From positions 248,001-312,000 of the forward strand of contig JACAAK010000007.1 in the NCBI GenBank assembly GCA_025093985.1: a stretch of DNA of 64,000 nucleotides, in the 5' to 3' direction. A program made the position numbers and the translations under genes. This document shows, piece by piece, positions 48,640 through 59,966 of this stretch. This DNA is from Calvatia gigantea (taxonomy: Eukaryota; Basidiomycota; Agaricomycetes; Agaricales; Lycoperdaceae). Within the stretch, counting starts at the first letter, position 1. Every line of letters starts with the position of its first letter. Under the pieces are notes generated by a model. The model worked only from the letters and a program-made list of their open reading frames with translations, had not been told where the DNA came from and made no database searches.

Positions 48640-48800
48640 CAGTGGAGGCTGCTTAAAGATAAAAACAGTTCCAATTCGAACGAGGCTTGTGATGGTTCAG
48701 GTTGACGAAGCTTCGAAATCAAGGCCCTTTTGGCTATTACACTCATTGACTTTCCTATGTGGACAGCTCCATCTGTCTCCGTAATGACCCTAATGCAATT
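48640..48800. repeat. Degenerate repeat unit, copy 1
   Basis: Shares scattered runs (CAGTGGAGGCxGCTT, AGATAAAAACA, CAAGGCCCTTTTxGG, TCTGTCTCCxTAATxGACCCTA) with 50588-50800, and the first part also with 56685-56770. It appears to be sequence from the flank of an old NACHT copy. Confidence 0.55.
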
Positions 48801-49079
48801 CCAGTTTCCTGCATCACCTCACTGTCTGAAGGCTCTTTAGGTCCCTACTCGAGACTACAGGTCGCTGATTTATTTTCGTCAAGCAAGTCGGCTAACTGGA
48901 CATATGATCATCCGGAGGAAATTGTTAAATGGGGAAAGAAGAACTAGTGAACCCGTCTTTCGCGGGTTCGATCGTCAAAGCCTCCACATAAGCACGATAG
49001 TGGCATAGGCCCTAATGAGCCGCAGTTGCTAGAAGGCTTGGTGGTACAAGGTGGACTCGAGGTAGCGTATATAAATTCA

Positions 49080-49280
49080 ACGGGCCCAATTATCGAGACT
49101 TTGGATATCTATCCATAATTTACAGACGCTTTCCCATAAAGTTCGGATTCCAAACTCCCCTGACTGACCAAATGTCGCCTCGTTGACCCAGTGGCACATA
49201 ATTGACGACCTACCCCCCACTCCGGCCCATACATTCCCTTGTGCAGCCTGAACGCAACCGGCAAGGTGATTCTTCAATAA
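49080..49280 (-). pseudogene. Relic of the last exon of a gene 4-like NACHT gene
   Basis: On the minus strand the sequence reads WVNEATFGQSGEFGIRTLWE and then CKLWIDIQSLDNWA. This lines up with the last exon of NACHT gene 4 (WVQAKATLWSRSGEFRELVK, then VIVIGLRSSESCAIIG) at the DNA level, with many substitutions and indels. No upstream NACHT coding sequence is kept in frame. Confidence 0.55.
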
Positions 49281-50587
49281 TGGACTTCATGTCGCTTTTC
49301 ATTGATGTTCCCTTTGATTGTTGCGTTACGTGGAAGAGGGAATACTGTGAAATGCATACTGGATACAGATAGTTCGTTGGATAATCGTTTTACATCCCGA
49401 AGCCAGAATATCTTTCACACTTCCCGAGTTCTGACAATCCCTAACAACCTCGTATGAATCACAATTGGCAGTATTAGGTTAGGATCAAGGAAGGGAGTGT
49501 TTATCTCTTTGGCTTTAATATTACAGACACTGGATAGTTGGCTGGGGAACACTTTCCAGACCCTAATGTCAAGCGCCGGGTACCTGGTGAAACTACGAAT
49601 ACAATTGGGTCGAGTTACAGTTTCAAGCCCACTTTGCGGATCTTCTGTACAATTTCTGCGTGGAAGATAACTTAAGGTCCTATCATCATTGGTTAGCAGG
49701 CCTCCATTCGAAGTTCTCAAGGTCTGTTCGGCTAACTTTGTTCGCCACACCTAGTTCCAGAAAACTCGATGAGTAATGCGAATTCAATAGCTCAATGGGT
49801 CTGCACTAACTTCTCGCCACCTTGCAGGATAAGAACTGGCCACAGGAATTGAGTTGTCAAGACGACAGTGTCCTGTGCTTCGGTGAATTGGCAGCGTAAG
49901 GCATTAGGAAAATTTCGGGAACGTACGGTTGTGATCGTAACTAACCTGCCTCGAGGGACGCTTTGCAGAATCCCGGTGCGCATCCTGTTAGCTATCAATA
50001 CGGACCCGCTTCCACCGCCACAATCCTATACACGTGTTTCCGCAAAATACGCGCATTGCAACGTCGAGCCACCCAAGTACTTCTACTATCCAATCGAAAC
50101 TGGGGGAAGATGGACGCGGATCGTCAGATCCCCCAGCATCGGAGACCTAATTTAAAGGAGAAGTTACAATCGCTATTTGAAGCTCGGCGGTCCACAATCG
50201 CCTACAACCATTCTTCGCACCAACTTCGTGGCCACTGGCATGATCATCTCAAACGATTGGGGCCAGTAATCATCATACTACGCACCGGCAAGTCTGGATT
50301 TGTTGCCAAGAATCCGCTGAACGGCCTCTCAAGCTGACATCCCAAAAAAAATAGGGTTACTCTCCCCATTATTTGATTTGTCGGTAGGCTCCTCAGATTA
50401 GAATTGTAGAACCAGAGCAAATTGCGGTGTGATCGTGGGCAAGTTCCTCCTCGCCTTCACTCTAATCTCCCGAACACCTAAGTAGGGAGAATGATGTTTA
50501 TGTGCGGGCCTAGTGGTCGAAGGTGCTGATTTAAGAACCGCCCATGGTACAGGACAGGCACTAAGACGATTCATGCAAGGTTTAATC

Positions 50588-50800
50588 GTCGGACTGGAGC
50601 GCTTTGGAGATAAAAACAAGTTTCCATGCCTACTCGAATGACCGACCTGGTCATTGGGTGTCAGGTTGAAGGCGCAGTCATAGCGAAATACAAAGGCCCT
50701 TTTCGGAGCCTTAACTTCAGCTCTATTGCACATGTTCCTAATCAGTGGAGCCACGGCCGCCCATTCTGTCTCCATAATTGACCCTACCATGAGTGACAGT
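50588..50800. repeat. Degenerate repeat unit, copy 2
   Basis: Matches 48640-48800 over most of its length. The part GCTTTGGAGATAAAAACAAG to TTGAAGGCG also matches 56685-56770 in the flank of NACHT gene 4. Confidence 0.55.
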
Positions 50801-50873
50801 CCAGATATTCGTGTCAATTCAGTGTCACTGGTCGATAGCTGAACGCGGTATTTTCAGCGACGCCAAGATCAAG

Positions 50874-51085
50874 TGAGAGCTTGCAAAATTGAAGACCGCG
50901 AAAGTCATACTTCAGACGCCAGACTTGCCGCAGATGAAAGATCAGGGAGCCATGCAACGCTGGTGTCAGCTTTCACTTGGTAATTCGGGCTCATCGGGGG
51001 ATAGTGGAGAGCTGTGTAATAATTGGCCTCAGGACAACATTTACGGGAAAACTTCGATCTGCCATCTGTCATCGTTTTAAACCTT
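50874..51085 (+). pseudogene. Relic of the 3' exons of a gene 3-like NACHT gene
   Basis: Begins GTGAGAGCTTGCAAAATTGA, identical to the last-intron donor of NACHT gene 3 at 54251. It ends GAGAGCTGTGTAATAATTGG, then ACAACATTTACGGGAAAA and TTTTAAACC, matching 54438-54530. The middle has diverged and the frame is broken. Confidence 0.75.
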
Positions 51086-51284
51086 CCCGCCTTGTAGGTA
51101 CGCATTAGAGGAAAATTAGGGCGTTAACTGCGGTAAACGTGAGCCTATAACGGACTTGGTCCCGCGGTCTGCTACGGCCAAATCCTCACATGCAGCCACG
51201 CGAGGTGACATAGCTTAAATCAGCCGGCTGCGGTCAGTCAGCAAGCGATATGAATACATGTAGTAAGGAAAAATCAGCAAACGG

Positions 51285-51780
51285 GCCAATTATGGCACTT
51301 CGTATGATCCAAAACATTACACGGATCCAAATTAAAGCCTACAAACCCCGCCTGGACGGGTCGCCTTCGCTTGAACCCACTTGCTACCGCGGAAATGAAT
51401 AGCCCAGCCGTTTCAAGTAGCATCCCTATGCCCTACATCTGTAATCCTCCAGATTACGGAAACTTACTTGTGGCCCGTGTGCGCTGTAGCAAGGGACCAC
51501 AAGCTTGAAAGCCATCGAATGATATGAAGCCTTAACACATTTTCGAACCCATTGGGGCACAAGGGGCGATTAATCAGTCCAGTGAGAAGAAGCGACCAAC
51601 GTTTCAACGGCATGATTGGACAAAAAAATCCCCGCCAGAATCCGGCCAGTTAACGCCTGACTCGGAACACGCCGAAGACATCGGGGCAGAAAAGATTTAT
51701 CGTAATTCACCACCGTTGGCCTTCGAGAATTGCCGAGGTTACAACAATTCGCGCCGGTGCTGAAAGCTATAGTGCCACAT
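51285..51780 (-). pseudogene. Relic of the 3' half of a gene 4-like NACHT gene
   Basis: Plus-strand text GGTCGCCTTCGCTTGAACCCAC and ACATTTTCGAACCCATTGGG matches 57208-57230 and 57472-57492 of NACHT gene 4, in the same order and orientation, and weaker similarity runs on to about 51780. Read on the minus strand it gives KWVQAKAT and then stops. With the relic at 50874-51085 it forms a convergent pair like that of genes 3 and 4. Confidence 0.7.
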
Positions 51781-52669
51781 CAGATCATACGCCAAAATAT
51801 AGGTGCTACTCCATTTTGGATGTTTGAAACGTGAACTTCAAGTTATGACTCGGGGCATGTATTTTGGAGCGGCGTCAGCAAAAACGGGAGACTGGAAAAC
51901 CACCACTGGGGCGCTAGGTAGCGGAGGCTGACGCAAATTCCGAGGATAAGCACCTTTGAGACCAGATTACGCAATAGCCTACTTTGGGATCCTTGCCAAA
52001 CCAAGCCGGCAATCCACTTCTGGAATGGTAATGAAGAAAAACGATGGTTGGTGTGAACCAAGTTTCGGGATCTTCTTATTAGTAAGTTATAGAGGCGAAG
52101 GGTCCCCGTACCGGAGAGACGTACGCCGAGACAAAGTAAACCATAAACATAGCAGGGTTATCAGGGCCCAGATATTGTCCGTCGAGAAATATAATTCCTG
52201 ATTTGCGCAAACGGAGACCGAAAAGCGCAATGGTACGACACCTGATTTTTCCAGAATCTCCACACCGTGGAAACACTTCCGATTAGGTTCTCGCGAATGC
52301 GCCATTAGACCTCCCAAGCATCCACCCAAAACTTGTTTCAGCTTTGTTCACTTCCTGGTTGACAAATCATTGAAGGTGCCCGGTAATAACTGTCAATGGA
52401 ATAAATGAGTAACGTAGTGAATAACTGGTTTGCCTTGCCCAAGTCTGCACTAGCCAGAGCTCCCTTACGAATTAACCAAATCAATGAACAGATGATCCAC
52501 TCAGGTTTTTTGTTCCTAAAAATGGTTCGATGCAGAGGGTCAAAAAGCCCTGATGTGACATAACGGCGAACTCACGTAATTAAGGAAACGCGGGCGCTAC
52601 ACCGTCGTAGGTAAGAACAATGACCTTGTCAAGGATAACGTGCCTTTGTGATGAGACCGTTGCACTCGG

Positions 52670-54516
52670 TTGGACAGCAACGGGCAGGATGGACGGCATA
52701 TCGGAAGTAGATTCGTTGGGCTTGCCCAGCACATGCCTATATCCGTACATGTACAACAACTGTCCATATCCGTCCAATGTTTCAGTAACGACCTAAACGC
52801 GTCCAGGGGTCCACGACCATGGGCCGTATTCCTTGACGGTCTAGACGAGTGCCAAAACACCAAGGACACAGATAATCAATGTCGCATTATTAACCTAATC
52901 TGCGACTCGATCCTCCGCCACGCCAAACCAATACCGTTCACCTGGGTCATCGCAAGTCGCCCAGAAGGGAACTTGAAGAAAGCGTGGCTGCAAATTCAAA
53001 ATCGTTTTCAAGAGCGAGACTCCGAGCTTTGGGAGTTTGCGATCCCAGTGAACTCGGACCAAGCCACACAAGATGTCGAGTTATATCTTCACAAACAATT
53101 CGAGACAATTAGGATAAACTACTCCGAGCTAATTTCAGGATCGCGCTGGCCGTCAGACAGCGACTTCCTCAAGATCGCGAGGAAATCGTCTGGACTTTTT
53201 GTCTTCGCATCGACAGTCACGAGATACATTTCTGATGAAGACCCTGTGGCTCGCCTCAAGTACATCATCTCCTTGATTAACCGGATAGAAAAACTTCCCA
53301 CCACACCCGAGGATAATCCACTTCACGCGATGGACTTGCTTTACTCTTCGATTATGTCGGACATTCCAGAACGTCAGCTTTCTGTCATCAAATCTCTGAT
53401 CGGGTTTTACCACCTTTTGGATGCAGTGGTTGTCAGGTATAGCACGTGGGATAGAAGGCGGAAAATGAGACTGGTGGAAACTTGCAATATACTGGGATTG
53501 CAACAGAATGAAGCTTACGCAGCTTTGCGCAAGTTACAATCCGTCTTGTCTTACCCTCCCCCCGAGACGGCCGAAGAAAACGGCATCGAATTCTTTCATA
53601 CTTCTTTCCTCGATTTTCTCCTTGACAAATCCCGTTCTCAAACATATCACATCGATCTGAATCAGACACTCACCAATATATGGCGAGGTTATACTAGGAT
53701 CATCAGGGAGTCCAAAGGGCAAGGTGAGCATGGTTTTGAGTCTTCGTTTTGCGCGATTGTGATAGTAGTTGAACAGGACATACTGGAATACGCGTGTTCT
53801 GGCTGCCGGGAAACAACACTTCTCTCCTCAGTGGAATCCAACGTGATTTGCTCCAAAGAGCGCGCGGCGGCTGGATTCAAATCCTGATGAATAACCTCTA
53901 CGCAAAATCTGCAACCAAAAAGCTTCTGGTCGACGTTCCGGAGTTGATCGAGACGTTTCAAAGCCTCGGTGTAGCCTTTCTAGCGGGTGATAGATATCCT
54001 GTACAAAAGTTTCTGGCTTGGCTGGACGAGAGTGTAAGTCACATCTATCAGTGTCCACGATGAGTTATCAAATTCAATTGGTTGATACGACATAGGCACC
54101 TGACACGATTCGAGAAAGGGTGGTATCTCAAAGGTTTCCCTTGCGTCAGATCGACACAGAGCGTCTATTTAGATCTTTGTGCGCCACACCTAGGTATCAG
54201 TACGGTATGAACACTGACATATGGGAGTTCAATCTGGCGACAACTATCAAGGTGAGAGCTTGCAAAATTGAAAGAGATCCTGCGAACGTTCATACCATTT
54301 TCTCAGGGCCTCAATCCTTCGCAATGGGAGCAAGCTAAAGAAATCTTGTGGGCCCCATCAGGCCAACTCCATGAGTTGGTCAAGGTTTTCGACAAGGAAA
54401 GTGTCTCCGTGGTGGTTATCGGGGTGGAACAGTCGGAGAGCTGTGTAATAATTGGGCCATGCACGGACAACATTTACGGGAAAAACTTCTATGTCTTGCC
54501 TTATTCTGTCATCTGA
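52670..54516 (+). pseudogene. NACHT STAND gene 3, lacking the P-loop half
   Basis: Recognisable from GPRPWAVFLDGLDECQNTKD (Walker B) to the stop. Everything that should precede it (PPPKCHPGTR, Walker A) is missing, so nucleotide binding should be lost. From Walker B on it aligns closely with NACHT gene 4: FTWVIASRPEGNLKKAWLQI, CNILGLQQNEAYAALRKLQS, FFHTSFLDFL. The 3' introns are intact and in phase, at about 53724-53781 (GTGAGC to GAACAG), 54034-54095 and 54251-54306. They lead to LVDVPELIETFQSLGVAFLA, VVSQRFPLRQIDTERLFRSL and a final exon ending VVVIGVEQSESCVIIGP and YVLPYSVI. The body has no internal stop, so either it lost its N-terminus recently or it is kept as a truncated protein. The first ATG in frame lies near 52670. 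Confidence 0.75.
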
Positions 54517-57048
54517 TTTTAAACCTTTCCCCCTGCCTTCGATTCGTGGGATGCGCTTTATGATATCCTAATTTGTCGCCCGGGTAGCCGCAGTTGTTCC
54601 TGTTTTGAGCTCTATCAAATACGACGGGGATCCCGCTTTCTACCTGCCTACCTGCCGCTAATCTACCATCCAGTCCACCGTTGCCGAGCCGGCAATACTA
54701 TAGCAGGCCGGGCTTTGGGCTTGAACCGAGCCACACAGCCAAGCTGACTCTCTTCCTTTACCGTGATCCATAAGCGGAAAAATCTCGGGGCCAAGAATGG
54801 GCTAAGAGATGATTGAGTTCAGGACTCTCCCCTAAACTTGGGGGTGATACCCAACTATTAGAAGAGAGAAACGCTCTAACAGTTCCACGCATATTGAGGT
54901 CTGGCTTGGAGTTGGTCACCCACCATTATCGCTGAGAACCTTCCCTCGGGGCCCTGAACCCATCATGAGCGCACGTATGAGCGACGGAGACCATGGCTAA
55001 GTCCCCAAAGCGGTTTGGCGGGCCCGAAGGTAAAATCATTTTACATCCGTCAATCCCTGGCACATCAGCGTCGTGGAGTTTGTTGCCAAAGGATGTCGCC
55101 TGGCTGATGCCGGCCCTGTCCTCACAAGCTTGTGACCATAGCCACCTACAAGAAAGAATATCTTGGGTGTCACTCCCTACCCCCCACTGGGTAGCTGTTG
55201 ATCATTACTCGACAACAAATCAAGGGGCTATCCCTCAAGGATGTAGAATTTACTAAGGAATCCAAAGAGACCAAATTCAACCCGCATCGGGTGTGGACGT
55301 CCGTGGGAAGGCAAGGATTCCTTTCCTCGTCCAGGTTGTCTTGCTATCCTGGAACTAACGGCCCTTGGTGAACGACGCATAGATAAGGGGAAGAGAAAGA
55401 ATAGCACTGATTTTATGTATGGCGGAGCCAACAGGTGGTGCACAGTTCGGAGTGACCCTCTCAAAGCGACACCGTCCCGGGTTGCCGCAATATCGTGTGA
55501 GCAAACGACAGGATAGCGCAAACACTTCAAGCGGATCCATTGTCGCTAGTACTTCAATTACGTTCCGCGAAAGATCCCTTACAATAATAGCTTCTGAAAC
55601 GCGATCTGGATACTTGAATACACTCGACAACAAAAGCCCCCTAAAATGGATATCTTTAACGGAGCCCGATCCTTCCAAACTTAGGGACTAGTTTGTATCC
55701 TAGCCAATACACCCAACTTCAAGGTGTCGCAGAAGATTTACTTCTTCGAGCGCCCGTGGATCAGCAAATTCCGGCTGGCGGAGTTGAAGAACAATAAGAT
55801 TGATGAACGCACATGTCCGGGACGAATCAGCCATCTGGCGGAGATGGAACGAGACCAACAAATACCGACAGATGACCAGGCCAATCCTATATGCCTTGCT
55901 AGAAGGATGTGAGTGGTTACAATGCATATTTGAAACCAAACCCGCGATCGCCAGGAGGTTGGAAGTGCCTTTCCTTCAACTCCAAGTTGTTCGGGCCACT
56001 TTTTGATAGTTGAAGTTATTGTTATTTCGGCGAAGCAGAACCTCCCTCACAGCCTCACCGTGGCAAGAGACGTAACACCCTCGAGTCACAAGAGAACCGT
56101 AAAGCCCTGACCACAAAATGGGGGATACACAAAACTACGTCCCAATGAAATGTCGGCGTTTCCTGGAGTGTTGTATAGTTCCTTGTTTCGGGCAGCAAAT
56201 TCGAGGAGTTTCGATTGAAAGATAGCCGCAAAGATGGGTAGGAAAGTGCGGTTCACTCATTTTACCAGGACAATCTGACGGCCACGACCGATCGGCAACC
56301 ATCTGTTCCGATTATGGCCACAACTTGTCCTCAGAAGGATTGCTTGCGCCATTGAAGACCTCCAAGCAAACAACACGGACCGGCATTGTGGTCCCTTGTG
56401 TTAATTTTAACACCGATGACAACCCTGGAGTGTGAACCGGCACAGCAACCTGAGACTGTAATGGAGAACGTAGAGAGGAGCAGGACATTCTTCTCCAAAA
56501 CAACAACGCGCACATACATCTTCCTGCCAAGCCGTTGTCTTGCCAAGTTATGTTGTACTCAGACTTCTTGGTCAATCATTAATGCATTACTGATCAACTT
56601 GCGACTGATCAAAAAAGAACAATAGAAGGGCCTTTTTGAGTGAACTAGCCATCTGGCGAAGGCTTAGAATAGGGTTTGGGGCGATCAGTGGAGGCCGCTT
56701 TGGGCATAAGAACAAGTTCCCATGCCCACCCGGGTGATCGACCCCGTCCGTATTTTCAACGAAACCGAGGGCGGAAGTAGTGTATCGTCGACCGCTCCTA
56801 ATCAATTTTTTGGTAAAGTCTCACGTCGGCCGTAGCTCTTGCAAGAGTATCGGCACACACAGAAGGAAAATTAGGGTGTATATGGGTGGGGATACGGAGC
56901 TAATGATGAACCGGATCTTCCTCCGCCTGGTCGTGTGTACTCGGTCCAAATCCTCCGCATGAAGCGCGACGGATATTGGTGTACATAGCCCTTTAATTAA
57001 TGCCGCCTCTGCGGGCTCAGATCTGGCGTAGTGGTGGTATAAGTGGAA
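54517..57048. other. Intergenic between convergent NACHT genes 3 and 4
   Basis: No gene is supported. It holds the 3' flanks of both genes. Parts of it (56685-56770 and about 56865-56990) reappear in degenerate form at 48640-48800, 50588-50800 and 51100-51240. Confidence 0.5.
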
Positions 57049-59966
57049 TCACATCGTAGAGTAAGGCAAAATATAAAAGTCATCAACACCGAGAGGCCCA
57101 ATTATCGCGCAGCTTTCGGATGATCGCAGTCCAATAACAATTACACGGACGCTTTCCACATTAAAAGCTTTCACCAATTCACGAAACTCCCCCGACCTGG
57201 ACCAGAGAGTCGCCTTCGCTTGAACCCACTGTGGGCTACCCTGCGGGAATGATGAATAGCCTCAGTCTCTGCGCTACTTATTCAAGTGCTGTAGACACTC
57301 ACCATGAACATTGCCGCCTTACGACACTCTGTGATGATTCCTGCCAGATTAACGGATACAACATAATCACCTTGTGGACCCCGTTGTGCGCGTTGATAGC
57401 AAGGTGTAACGCACAAGCACTTGAATAGACGCTCCATATCGAATTGACGTAGTGAAAGCCTTTGAGATACAACATTTTCTCGAACCGCATTGGGGGCCTG
57501 CACGAGGGGCGGATTTAATACGAAGTCCACTGTGACTGGAGAAGGAATGCGACTCACACGCTTGTCAAGCCAGTGCATGAAATCTCGGACAGAAAAAACA
57601 TCACCCGCCAGAAATGCCAGGCCGAGACTTTGAAACGCCTCGATCAGCTCTGGAACATCGACCTGAAGACATCCGTCGGGCCGAGAATAAGATTTATTCG
57701 TCAAGATTTTCATCCAGCCGTTTCGCGCTCTTGCGAGCAATTGCTGCTGGTGGTTATCAACGAGTGAAATATCGTCGCCGGGTAGCCATGAAAGGTCTAT
57801 TCCAGTATGTCCTACTGACTCATCAGCATGAACGACCACAAATGATCGCAGGATGAGCTTACCTCGCGCAGTTTTGGATTGTTTGATAATTTCGGTGTAA
57901 CGTCTCCATACGTTAGTGAGCTCCTGGTTTGGGTCGACGTGATATGTTTGTGAGCGTGCAGAGTCGAGGCAAAAATCGGCGAAGGAAGCGTGGAAGAACC
58001 GAATGCCATCGTGAGAGGCGTCCTCAGGTGACGGGCAGGTGAGGACTGACTGCAGTTTCCGCATAGCAGTATAAGCCTCATCCTGTTGCAGTCCTAGTAT
58101 ATTACAGGCCTCAATGAGCCCTACTTTTGGCCCATCCTTTGCCAAAACAAGCCGCCTGGCGATAATCACGTCCGAAAATTGGTAAAAACCGAGAAGAGAC
58201 TTTGCGGTGGGAAGCAGACGTTTCGGGATATCGTCCATAATTAAGGAGTAGAGTAAATCAAGAGCGCGGAATGGGTTCTCGCCGGTAGCCGGGGGATGTT
58301 GGTCCGTCCGATCAATCAAGGATACAACGAACTTGAGGCGATAAACAGGGTTTTCATCACGGGCGGAGACGTATTTAATCACAGTCGATGCAAATATGAA
58401 ATAACCCGATGATTTCTTCGCAACCTTGACAAAGTCACCGTCAGATGGCCAGTGCGATTGCCGTGACATTAACTTGGGGTGCTTTTTTCTAATCGTCTCG
58501 AACTCCTGATGAAGGAAAAGCTCGACGTCTTGGGTGGCCTGATCAGAATCAGCCGGTATTGGAAGTTCCCAAAGGTCGGAGGCCTGCTCCTGAAAATACT
58601 CTTGAATTTCCGACCATGCCTCCTTCAAGTTCTCCTCTGGTCGACTCGCAATGACCCAGATAAAGGGCGTGGATTTTGCATGGTGCAATATGGAATTGCC
58701 AATGAGGTTCATAATCCGATATTGGATATCTGAGTCTTTGTCGTTGGAGCATTCATCCAGACCGTCTACAAACATAACCCACGGTTGTGGGCCCGCTTTA
58801 ACGGAATTCTCGACGAAAGGAGTGATGAACAGGACCTTGAATTGATCATCGAGGGATTTTGCAAGGCAGGTTGGGTCACTTCCCAGGCGGGTCGCGATGT
58901 AATCACAATATTCTGGCTTCGCGACGGCCAGCCAATACGCGAGACTGGTGAAGGCCTTTCGGGCGTCGTTGCGTTGATTGATTCGCGAGAGGAACAACGT
59001 CGCACAAGTAACGTGGGGTGACACCTCTTCCACAACGCTTTGCATGATGGCGCTCTTGCCAACACCAGCTGGTCCATGCATCCATATAACTCTCGTTCCG
59101 TGGCTGGTACCTTCGACGCGGGCCCGGAACTTTTTCCGAACATCTGTCCGGGTACCAGGGTGACACTTGGGGGGTGGATCGCGCTGGGGGGAATTGTATT
59201 CGGCTCCAGGAATGATATACTGTTGCAATCGTTCCAAGGCTCGGACCATTTTTCAGTCTATAACATTACACCACACAATAATTCAAAATACCCACCTTTT
59301 TCCCTTCTTTTTTTAACCTCATCGCGGATGTGGGCGTTTTGAGCAACGAGGGGGTGGTTTACCGCTTCCGCAGACAAGCCTGTATTTCCGCACATCGATC
59401 GAATGACATACAAAGAAGTGTCATCTATGAAACCATCAGACGCTGTGGGATAACACACCTCTTTTCAACGAACTCCGTGACAGGCCAGCTCGAGAGCTTT
59501 CCTCAGCAAGTGACCGCAATGGTTCATGGGAGGGGGGGATTCCATGATAATGAACCTCATATTGCTGCCTCCCTACCATGACTGGTTGATTGATGACAAA
59601 GTCGTGCGCGCCTAGCAGAACGCTCGGACTTTCGCCTGGCACATGATGGTGCACTGACAACTTTTTTTCCAGTGGGACCGTAATAAAGGTACTGAAGAAC
59701 ATACCTTGACTCTCCCAAACAGGCGTAAGTATCTGGGAGGCCAGGGGCTGGTTCATGATCTGAGTACGTTCTTCGGATGGCGGTTTCATGGCGGGAACGG
59801 GTATGGGCGCCGAATCGGATGAGTGGGATGATTCTGAAGGAGCTGAGACAGGTGGCACTAGATGTGCCGGTAAAGTCGGCCCCCCCGGCGTGGAACCACT
59901 CTCCTGATCATGGAAGGAGGAAGTAGTTTTGTGCCAAATTTTTCGGAATTTTTTGCGAAAAGTCAT
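57049..59966 (-). CDS. NACHT-domain STAND NTPase (NACHT gene 4)
   Basis: The most complete NACHT gene here. The N-terminal exon starts at 59966 (MTFRKKFRKIWHKTTSSFHD, basic then Pro/Ser-rich), and a further exon near 59600 codes LLGAHDFVINQPVMVG, the shared pre-NACHT motif. The main exon begins near 59249 (ALERLQQYIIPGAEY, PPPKCHPGTR), with Walker A GPAGVGKSAIM, Walker B WVMFVDGLDECSND and FIWVIASRPE. Introns near the 3' end match gene 3: 51 bases before GHTGIDLSWLPGDD, one before APNAVRENVVSQRL, and one (GTGAGT to CCCGCAG) leading to a last exon (about 57244-57049) that reads GSPQWVQAKATLWSRSGEF, VIVIGLRSSESCAIIGP and FYILPYST. A stop in the unspliced frame at 57282 is bypassed by this last intron. 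The two most 5' splice borders are uncertain. Confidence 0.83.

Larger units (their letters stand above)
45871..52669. other. Seven kilobases of decayed sequence
   Basis: No intact gene is visible. The open frames are short and overlap at random. Several parts match the 3' ends and flanks of NACHT genes 3 and 4 (listed separately), so much of this stretch is probably the remains of duplicated NACHT loci. No transposon ends or coding domains of transposons were recognised. Confidence 0.6.

Noticed and set aside
48955..48980. GGTTCGATC sequence resembling a tRNA B box
   Set aside because: No matching T-arm stem, A box or acceptor stem could be folded around it.
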